NCBI GenBank assembly: GCA_023665245.1
Contig: JAMPEH010000143.1
Location: 1-6,295 of the forward strand
DNA from: Muribaculaceae bacterium
Lineage (GTDB): Bacteria > Pseudomonadota > Alphaproteobacteria > Rs-D84
Reading direction: 5' to 3'
DNA length: 6,295 nucleotides
Shown here in pieces: positions 1-4,196 of this stretch. The position numbers and the translations under genes are program-made. The notes under the pieces are model-generated. The model saw only the letters and a program-made list of their open reading frames with translations, did no database searches and was not told the origin of the DNA. The stretch's first letter is position 1, and every line of letters starts with the position of its first letter.

Positions 1-8
1 CAATAGTA

Positions 9-107
9 CCGACAAATAGGGCTGGAAGCCCTGCACTTGGTTAACCCCGGACACTCGTGTCCGGGGAGACAACAAAAAATCAACAGCAACCCCGGAGGGG
101 TTGCCCT
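9..107 (+). repeat. REP-like three-hairpin module, copy A (left of the transposase)
   Basis: This module holds three consecutive perfect palindromes. The first, at 18-32, has arms agggct/agccct around a GGA loop. The second, at 45-66, has arms ccccggacac/gtgtccgggg around TC. The third, at 86-104, has arms gcaacccc/ggggttgc around GGA. Positions 15-107 match 756-848 with one difference (C56 versus T797, in the loop of the second hairpin). An inverted, diverged version lies at 578-663 on the other side of the transposase gene. Multi-hairpin repeats beside a single-domain Y1 transposase are typical of REP/BIME elements mobilised in trans by RAYT proteins. That link is inferred from position and structure. 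The left boundary is uncertain because the window begins only 8 bases before it. Confidence 0.85.
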
Positions 108-122
108 TTTAAAAACATAAAA

Positions 123-566
123 ATGAGCAAGACCATCTCCCTGCATCATATTGTGTTTGCCACAAGAAATCGAAGATGCACAATTCCTGAGCAACACAAA
201 AAGAAACTGTATGCCTATATATCTGGGGTTATAAAAAATAAGAACTGTTATCTTCATAGATTGAATGGCATTGAGAACCATATACATTTGCTCATTGACT
301 TGCATCCAAGTGTGGCACTTGCAGACTTTGTCAAGTCAGTGAAACAAAGTAGTAGCGTCTGGATGAAACAGCAACCTGAATTTTCAGATTTTGACTCTTG
401 GGCAAATGGTTATTACGCTGCATCACTTGGTATCGATGGTCTCGAATCTTGTAAGGAATACATAAAAAATCAGGAGTCACATCACTATACACATGAATTT
501 ATGGATGAGATGGAGATGTTTGCAAGAAGAAACAACTTTTCTTGGTATCCGGATGATTTTTCATGA
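123..566 (+). CDS. REP-associated tyrosine transposase (RAYT), IS200-like Y1 HUH family
   Basis: This 147-residue protein is a single-domain Y1 transposase, a metal-dependent single-strand DNA nuclease that cuts through a 5'-phosphotyrosine. The N-terminus (LHHIVFATRNRR, residues 7-18) is the first beta strand of the Transposase_IS200-like fold. The metal-binding HUH motif is H53-I-H55, within ENHIHLL. The catalytic tyrosine is Y113 in YIKNQ, with Q117 four residues on, the same Tyr/Gln spacing as in IS200/IS605 TnpA. The protein looks intact. ATG 123 is chosen because family homology starts there and A/T-rich sequence precedes it. A GTG at 57 is in frame but sits inside a palindrome. No TnpB or accessory gene is nearby, and the gene lies between oppositely oriented hairpin modules, which favours a RAYT over an autonomous IS200. 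The substrate is inferred to be the flanking hairpins. No promoter was recognised. Confidence 0.88.
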   Translation: MSKTISLHHIVFATRNRRCTIPEQHKKKLYAYISGVIKNKNCYLHRLNGIENHIHLLIDLHPSVALADFVKSVKQSSSVWMKQQPEFSDFDSWANGYYAASLGIDGLESCKEYIKNQESHHYTHEFMDEMEMFARRNNFSWYPDDFS

Positions 567-577
567 CAAATAAAGTG

Positions 578-663
578 CAACCCCTCCGGGGTTGATGTGC
601 TTGTGCTCGATTAACCCCGGGCACAAGTGCCCGGGGTTAACAAAATGCGAGGCCTCCGGCCTC
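578..663 (-). repeat. REP-like three-hairpin module, copy B (inverted, right of the transposase)
   Basis: Read on the minus strand, this module repeats the architecture of copy A in the same order. At 649-663 there is a hairpin with arms gaggcc/ggcctc and loop GGA. At 611-640 a perfect 14-bp-arm palindrome has arms ttaaccccgggcac/gtgcccggggttaa and a 2-nt loop. At 578-594 the arms are caacccc/ggggttg with loop GGA. It starts 11 bases after the transposase stop codon and may also act as a 3' mRNA-stabilising structure. The stems differ in sequence from copy A but pairing is kept by matched changes on both arms. The sequence GTTAACCCCGG before and into the middle hairpin is shared with copies A and C. 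Confidence 0.85.
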
Positions 664-714
664 AGCCGACGACATGCTATCGGCAGAATCTCTCCAGCCT
701 CAGCCGACAGCATG
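660..714 (+). repeat. Short direct repeat pair between hairpin modules
   Basis: A 17-mer beginning CCTCAGCCGAC and ending CATG occurs at 660-676 and again at 698-714, differing only by GA versus AG in the middle. It starts inside the outer arm of the copy B hairpin, so it may be the trace of a partial duplication of the module edge. The rest of the 664-755 spacer contains no gene or other structure that I recognise. Confidence 0.5.
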
Positions 715-755
715 TGGATGACAGGAGACCTATGGCCTTAGCAGATGACCAGACT

Positions 756-848
756 AATAGGGCTGGAAGCCCTGCACTTGGTTAACCCCGGACACTTGTG
801 TCCGGGGAGACAACAAAAAATCAACAGCAACCCCGGAGGGGTTGCCCT
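756..848 (+). repeat. REP-like three-hairpin module, copy C (direct copy of A)
   Basis: This 93-base segment matches 15-107 at 92 positions. The one change is T797 for C56, which falls in the 2-nt loop of the middle hairpin and leaves all stems intact. Hairpins are at 759-773 (loop GGA), 786-807 and 827-845 (loop GGA). The identity ends abruptly on the right just before the position where the transposase leader begins after copy A. This copy has no transposase of its own and fits the picture of a non-autonomous REP unit mobilised in trans, or of a local duplication. Confidence 0.85.
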
Positions 849-888
849 ATTATACAAGAAATGACGAACAGGGTCCGACAAACAGGAC

Positions 889-943
889 CCGACAAATAGG
901 GCTGGAAGCCCTGCACTTGGTTAACCCTGGACTCTAGTGTCCG
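889..943 (+). repeat. REP-like module, copy D (partial and decayed)
   Basis: Positions 889-943 match 9-63 of copy A with differences at 928, 933 and 936. The first hairpin (898-912) is intact. The middle hairpin has lost pairing: C to T at 928, and T933 now faces T938. The third hairpin is absent. A small inverted repeat, gggtcc/ggaccc at 871-890, lies immediately upstream and carries a near-duplicate of the CCGACAAATAGG lead-in (875-886 versus 889-900). This looks like a 3'-truncated, degenerating unit. Confidence 0.75.
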
Positions 944-978
944 TTAAAAAAGATAAACTTCTTTTGAGATTTTTTTTG

Positions 979-1005
979 AAACCGCCTTTGAGGCGGTTTT
1001 GTTTT
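979..1005 (+). terminator. Factor-independent terminator
   Basis: A perfect 9-bp-arm stem, aaaccgcct/aggcggttt with a TTG loop (979-999), is followed by a T-rich tract (TTTTGTTTT from 997). The T-tract is on the plus-strand 3' side only, so it terminates rightward transcription. The nearest plus-strand gene upstream is the transposase, more than 400 bases away across the hairpin repeats. The terminator may have belonged to a gene left of the window before the repeat cassette arrived. It insulates the gene starting at 1045. Confidence 0.8.
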
Positions 1006-1044
1006 ATAGTCGAATCTGATGGAAATTTATAAACTATTGACACT

Positions 1045-1431
1045 ATGAAAAAGACAATTCTATTGGTAGCCGTGGCGATTCTGTCGCTGGGCTACATGAA
1101 GGCAGAGACTCCCGACAATCAGTGCGAGAAATGCGACACCACTTCAAGAGTCGCAAAATTCAAAAAAGGCGTGGTCAACGTCTATGAAAAGGTTAAAGAC
1201 GGCACGGTGGAAGCAGCCGACACCGTAGGCAGTTTTTCAGCCCGTACCTACAAGAGTGCCAAGAAAGGTACAGTAAAGGCTGCGGGTAATGTGGCCGACT
1301 TCTCTGAGAAAACATACGACAAGGCTAAGAAAGGCACAGTGAAAGATGCCAAGAAAGTGGCCGATTTCTCCGAGAAAACCTACGACAAAGCAAAAGACGG
1401 CACTGTGAAAACCGCAAAGAAGGTGGGGTAA
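1045..1431 (+). CDS. Exported lysine-rich 22-residue-repeat protein, truncated by a frameshift
   Basis: The protein of unknown function starts with a 20-residue Sec signal peptide (MKK, hydrophobic core, cleavage probably after MKA) and then a short segment with a CEKC pair at residues 27-30. From residue 39 it consists of 22-residue units sharing Y-x-K-x-K-x-G-T-V-x-x-A, at residues 39-60, 61-82, 83-104 and 105-126. Each unit can be read as two 11-residue amphipathic-helix repeats, reminiscent of LEA group 3 or YtxH-like helical proteins. That resemblance is by pattern only. The reading frame stops at TAA 1429-1431 just after unit 5 begins. An extra G in the GGGG run at 1425-1428 explains this: with three Gs the frame continues to TAG 1499-1501, giving about 151 residues. 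The location is inferred to be periplasmic or envelope. No convincing promoter was found in the 45 bases before the start. Confidence 0.75.
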   Translation: MKKTILLVAVAILSLGYMKAETPDNQCEKCDTTSRVAKFKKGVVNVYEKVKDGTVEAADTVGSFSARTYKSAKKGTVKAAGNVADFSEKTYDKAKKGTVKDAKKVADFSEKTYDKAKDGTVKTAKKVG

Positions 1432-1489
1432 TTTCACCGAAAAAACCTACGACAAAGCAAAACACGGAATCGCAGATTTCTTCAAACGA
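1159..1489 (+). repeat. 66-bp coding tandem repeat, five units
   Basis: Units are at 1159-1224, 1225-1290, 1291-1356, 1357-1422 and 1423-1489, the last being one base longer because of the extra G. Units 3 and 4 are the most alike. They differ mainly at synonymous positions, so the protein repeat is conserved better than the DNA. Units 1 and 2 are more diverged. The pattern suggests older internal duplications kept under protein-level selection. Confidence 0.8.
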
Positions 1490-1501
1490 GACAAAAAGTA
1501 G
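1432..1501 (+). other. Out-of-frame 3' remainder of the repeat protein gene
   Basis: In the frame one base back from the upstream stop, this stretch encodes NFTEKTYDKAKHGIADFF and then a basic end KRDKK before TAG 1499-1501. NFTEKTYDKAK clearly matches DFSEKTYDKAK of the preceding units, so this is the natural end of the gene at 1045. The restored end lies only three bases from the stop of the convergent gene (1505). No terminator lies between them. Confidence 0.8.
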
Positions 1502-1504
1502 CAA

Positions 1505-1888
1505 TCACTCCACAAGTTCACTGAACAAACTACTGAAAGTGGCGTCAAGATCAGATGACAGTCCCGGATGAGGACGCGATGTCTGAATGACGCTGCTTTT
1601 CACTGCTGACATCCACCGGAATCTTTCCTCCACAGGATATTGCGCGACCGGTCCGGCACTCTTCTTTCCGTCGGCTATGTCCACAAACGACTGAAGTTGC
1701 CTGGCAAGCATAGGAAGATCCACCCCGGGTGCAAACGCCCTCAGCCTCTCTTCCCGAAGATGCAACTGCACACGGAGCCAGCGACGTCGCTTGCACATCA
1801 TGGCAAGACCTACATTGATAAACTCCTCGCGCTCCACACGGGGCACATACCGGATTACCGCATATTCATACTTGTCTTGCTCTTGCAT
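1505..1888 (-). CDS. DUF3037 family protein, partner of the HipA-like kinase
   Basis: This 127-residue cytoplasmic protein shows the hallmarks of DUF3037. An N-terminal YEYAVIRYVPRVEREEFINVGLAM segment (residues 7-30) is written here only by its key parts: Y9, IRYVP 12-16 and FINVG 23-27. The C-terminal signature is RFRW (89-92) followed by SSVIQTSRPHPGL (98-110), with a final LFSELV. Its function is not known. From general knowledge of this family, it often lies beside a HipA-like kinase gene, as here. ATG 1888 is preferred over an in-frame TTG at 1897. With this start it overlaps the 3' end of the kinase gene by 23 bases in another frame, which implies translational coupling and a bicistronic message. 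It could be a regulator, substrate or antitoxin-like partner of the kinase. The sequence alone does not decide among these. Confidence 0.85.
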   Translation of the reverse strand: MQEQDKYEYAVIRYVPRVEREEFINVGLAMMCKRRRWLRVQLHLREERLRAFAPGVDLPMLARQLQSFVDIADGKKSAGPVAQYPVEERFRWMSAVKSSVIQTSRPHPGLSSDLDATFSSLFSELVE

Positions 1889-2648
1889 CGTCCACAATCT
1901 TTACAATATCCACATCGCGCAATCTCTTCATAAGGAAATTGCGATATACTTCTCTCCTTTCATGGGCATCCTGTTGCGTACCCTCGTCCCACATAAGCCA
2001 CTCCTCAGGCAGAGCATCTACTATGGCCGACAACACCTCAGGCGTGAGTCGATCGCGCATGATTTTGTCGGCCTCTTTCATCTTCGATGCCTTATGCAAA
2101 AGGGCATGGTCCTTGATATATGGGAACTGCGTCAACGCACTTTTCTCCCAATCGCTCCAGGCATGATGGAAATAGAATGAGGCACCATGGTCGATGAGCC
2201 ATATTTCATTATGCCAGAGAAGCATGTTGGTGTTCTTTATGGTGCGGTCCACATTGGTGATGAAAGTGTCGAGCCATACAATCTGAGAAGCGAGCAAATC
2301 ATTGAAGGGATTCACGTAGGGATCTGCCGTCATTGCCCCCTGAAGATAATGCACCCCGAGATTAAGGCCTTGGCTCCATTTCAGAAGGTCCTGGATTTCC
2401 TCGTCTCCTTCCGACTGCCCGAAATATTCATCAAGGTTCAGAAACACTTGCTCGGGCACCCTGAGTCCTGCCGCCCTCGCTATTTCGCTGCCCATGAAGT
2501 CAGCCACCAAAGCCTTCTCTCCATGTCCGGCACCCCGGAACTTTACTACATATTTAAAACCATCGTCGGCCTCAGCCAGAGCCGGCAACGAACCGCCCTC
2601 CCGCAGAGGAGTGATGTAGCGTATGAGATTTTCTTTTCTTATGTCCAT
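1866..2648 (-). CDS. HipA-like protein kinase (HipA_2 type)
   Basis: This 260-residue protein has the compact HipA-like kinase fold without the N-terminal subdomain of classical HipA (about 440 residues). Visible elements in order are a Gly/Ser-rich loop (EGGSLPAL, 17-24), the probable ATP-binding lysine K36 in YVVKF, and a helix glutamate E55. Then come a GLNLGVHYLQGA segment (94-105), the catalytic loop NVDRTIKNTN with D134, N139 and N141, and the metal-binding D153 in LIDHG. All expected kinase residues are present, so it is probably active. The target is unknown: HipA itself phosphorylates a glutamyl-tRNA synthetase, but this branch is distant. No HipB-like DNA-binding gene adjoins it. 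The downstream partner is the overlapping DUF3037 gene. An inverted repeat lies just upstream of the start codon. Such proteins are sometimes mislabelled aminotransferases in databases. Confidence 0.85.
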   Translation of the reverse strand: MDIRKENLIRYITPLREGGSLPALAEADDGFKYVVKFRGAGHGEKALVADFMGSEIARAAGLRVPEQVFLNLDEYFGQSEGDEEIQDLLKWSQGLNLGVHYLQGAMTADPYVNPFNDLLASQIVWLDTFITNVDRTIKNTNMLLWHNEIWLIDHGASFYFHHAWSDWEKSALTQFPYIKDHALLHKASKMKEADKIMRDRLTPEVLSAIVDALPEEWLMWDEGTQQDAHERREVYRNFLMKRLRDVDIVKIVDDARARQV

Positions 2649-2655
2649 ACTTATT

Positions 2656-2681
2656 CAACATTTGCAATCGGAGAAATGTTG
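2656..2681 (-). promoter_or_regulatory. Inverted repeat upstream of the HipA-like kinase gene
   Basis: A perfect 8-bp inverted repeat, caacattt/aaatgttg with a 10-base spacer, ends seven bases before the kinase ATG (2648). It could be a protein-binding operator or, in RNA, a hairpin near the translation start. Just upstream on the minus strand, TATGTTTC (2682-2689) matches the Bacteroidetes -7 element TAnnTTTG at all but its last base, but no well-spaced -33 TTTG was found. The promoter call is therefore weak, while the repeat itself is certain. Confidence 0.45.
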
Positions 2682-2691
2682 GAAACATATG

Positions 2692-2733
2692 AAAAAACCT
2701 CCGGTGCAATCACTGACACCGGAGGTTTGTTTT
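2692..2733 (-). terminator. Bidirectional factor-independent terminator
   Basis: A perfect 12-bp-arm stem, aaacctccggtg/caccggaggttt (2695-2706 and 2717-2728) with a 10-base loop, is flanked by A6 on the left (T6 on the minus strand) and TTTGTTTT on the right. It lies 20 bases beyond the stop of the secreted-protein gene at 2754 and ends that minus-strand transcript. It also separates that gene from the kinase/DUF3037 unit. Confidence 0.9.
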
Positions 2734-2753
2734 ATCAAATTAGTTTTGTAATC

Positions 2754-4004
2754 TTATTTCACCAAAACTTTGGTTGCTTTAGAACCCTGACGACGGATGT
2801 AAATACCATTTTCGGGATTTGCAACGCGAACACCCTGAAGATTGTAGTATTCAACTGGAGCGTTCTCGTCTGTTTCGATGTTGGCTACACCAGAACCATT
2901 ATATGCCACTAACTCCATATAAAGAACGGGCTGCTTGCCACCGTTCTTGAACCAGAATTGACCTGAAACAGGTTCTGAGAGTGTGTATTCAGCTTTGGGC
3001 ATATCTTCAAGAGTCATTGCAGACCAATCATCTTTTGCAACATTTGGAAGTGTCGGGCCATCTGCAGTACCTGTGAATACAGATGTTGCAACACCATCTT
3101 TAACCACTGAGACGTCAGAAATGTAAGTCACCTGATCTGCTGTATTACAGTATCCGTATGCAACAATTTTGCCAAGCGTAAAACCTGCCGGAAGGACTAC
3201 GAGATTAGGAGCACCATTAGAGAGTTTGATAGGCTTGTTGAGTTCAGCATTTGTATTGCCACCACCATAAGTCTTTTCGTTCTTTACAAGGTACATTTCT
3301 ACGCCGTTTTCCCATTTAAGACCATCAGCTGCGCTTACTTCTTCAAAATTGCCTTCAGCATCAGGGTAAATTGATGTGAGGGTAGTAGCGCTTGTTGTCT
3401 GGGTTGCATTAGAATATGTCATGAGTGAGAGCGACTCACCAACACCTTGTTCGCCACCTTCTTTAGTGACCTTGACTGAAGTTAAGAATACGTTGGTCTG
3501 AGATGAATTGCGAGTCATACGAATGATTTTGCAACCTTCGGGAGCAGCGATGCTATGAACACCAGGCACCAACTCGGGATTGAGAACCAAGTCAGGATAA
3601 CTTTCTTCCTCTGAAAGGTCTGAGATAGTATTGCCTGTGGCATCAAGGAATACCACATATGCATTGGCTACTTTTTCTTCGCCTTTATTGAGATAACCGG
3701 ATAATTCAAGAGTACAACCGGCCTCAAGAGGCTGGTCGAGAGCTATCTGAATGTAACTGGCATTATCGCTTGGGGCACCTCCCATCTCGGCTTTCTTTCC
3801 ATTGAGACAGATTGTGTAGTAGTCAGCATTTTTGTAGTTAACACGGTTTGCCTTTTCAGGGTCTCCATTCTCATGTGTGGCCTTACCACCGAATTCTGTC
3901 ACGTCTGATGCCTCCGGACCCACTGAACTCCATGAGTAAACATCAGCTGCAGATGCAGATGCTGCAAGAGCAGAAACTGCAAGAAGAGTAAAAAATTTCT
4001 TCAT
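2754..4004 (-). CDS. Secreted protein of unknown function with sorting-domain-like C-terminus
   Basis: The 416-residue product has a clear Sec signal peptide (MKKFF, hydrophobic core, cleavage near ASASA-AD at 19-20). The body appears to be two beta-rich modules, about residues 21-182 and 190-370, rich in Thr, Gly and Asn. Both end in a similar strand pattern (VFLTSVKV at 172-179 and VLYMELVAY at 360-368), so an ancient duplication or paired carbohydrate-binding-like sandwiches is possible. No catalytic motif was recognised. After a linker (NIETDENAPVE) the C-terminus is YYNLQGVRV-ANPENGIYIRRQG-KATKVLVK (386-416). This pattern is widespread at the ends of Bacteroidales exported proteins and resembles type IX secretion sorting domains, which would imply surface location or release. 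The gene is monocistronic, with its own promoter (4084-4115) and terminator (2692-2733). A/T-rich sequence precedes the ATG and no Shine-Dalgarno motif is present. Confidence 0.8.
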   Translation of the reverse strand: MKKFFTLLAVSALAASASAADVYSWSSVGPEASDVTEFGGKATHENGDPEKANRVNYKNADYYTICLNGKKAEMGGAPSDNASYIQIALDQPLEAGCTLELSGYLNKGEEKVANAYVVFLDATGNTISDLSEEESYPDLVLNPELVPGVHSIAAPEGCKIIRMTRNSSQTNVFLTSVKVTKEGGEQGVGESLSLMTYSNATQTTSATTLTSIYPDAEGNFEEVSAADGLKWENGVEMYLVKNEKTYGGGNTNAELNKPIKLSNGAPNLVVLPAGFTLGKIVAYGYCNTADQVTYISDVSVVKDGVATSVFTGTADGPTLPNVAKDDWSAMTLEDMPKAEYTLSEPVSGQFWFKNGGKQPVLYMELVAYNGSGVANIETDENAPVEYYNLQGVRVANPENGIYIRRQGSKATKVLVK

Positions 4005-4083
4005 AATGATTTTGATTATAGGTTAATTACTAAAGTTTGTATTATTGAAAAAGCGAGCATTTGGATTGCGACCAAAAACCTTG

Positions 4084-4115
4084 CAAAGTTATTATTTTTT
4101 TTTAATAATCGCAAA
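4084..4115 (-). promoter_or_regulatory. Bacteroidetes-type promoter for the secreted-protein gene
   Basis: On the minus strand TTTG (4112-4115) is followed after 20 bases by TAACTTTG (4084-4091), matching the Bacteroidetes sigma consensus of -33 TTTG and -7 TAnnTTTG at the expected spacing. The spacer is almost pure A/T. The transcript would begin near 4077-4079, giving a leader of about 75 bases before ATG 4004. No further structure was recognised in the leader. Confidence 0.75.
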
Positions 4116-4132
4116 TATTTTACAAAAAATGT

Positions 4133-4165
4133 CAATAAAAAACAAGGCCGGAACTCCTCCGACCT
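4133..4165 (-). terminator. Factor-independent terminator of the ATPase gene
   Basis: On the minus strand an 8-bp stem, aggtcgga/tccggcct with one G-T wobble (4158-4165 and 4145-4152) and a 5-base loop, is followed by TTGTTTTTT. It starts 31 bases after the ATPase stop codon and ends before the promoter of the next gene, so the two minus-strand genes are separate transcripts. Confidence 0.75.
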
Positions 4166-4196
4166 CATTTTACTAATTGAAGTAAATTCTATATGC

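Noticed and set aside
57..122. In-frame upstream GTG start for the transposase (22 extra residues)
   Set aside because: The GTG and following codons lie inside the hairpin repeat, which also occurs without the gene at 756-848. Family homology begins at the ATG at 123.
9..943. CRISPR array
   Set aside because: The repeats are few, differ in length, occur in both orientations and lack regular unique spacers. They are palindromic REP-like modules.
1005..1044. Promoter for the repeat protein gene
   Set aside because: TATAGTCG at 1005-1012 only loosely resembles TAnnTTTG, and the nearest upstream TTTG is at the wrong spacing and inside the terminator stem.
1159..1489. Non-coding satellite or CRISPR-like tandem repeat
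   Set aside because: The 66-bp period is an exact codon multiple, the units differ mostly at synonymous sites, and they encode a conserved 22-residue unit in an exported protein.
1889..1897. TTG start giving three extra residues on the DUF3037 protein
   Set aside because: An ATG lies three codons on, and the DUF3037 similarity begins after it.
1640..2180. Plus-strand open frames opposite the DUF3037 and kinase genes
   Set aside because: They show no recognisable domains and are explained as shadows of the two minus-strand genes.
2187..2912. Long plus-strand open frame of 241 codons
   Set aside because: It runs antisense across the HipA-like kinase, the terminator and the end of the secreted-protein gene. 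It shows no family motif, and the opposite strand carries clear kinase residues.
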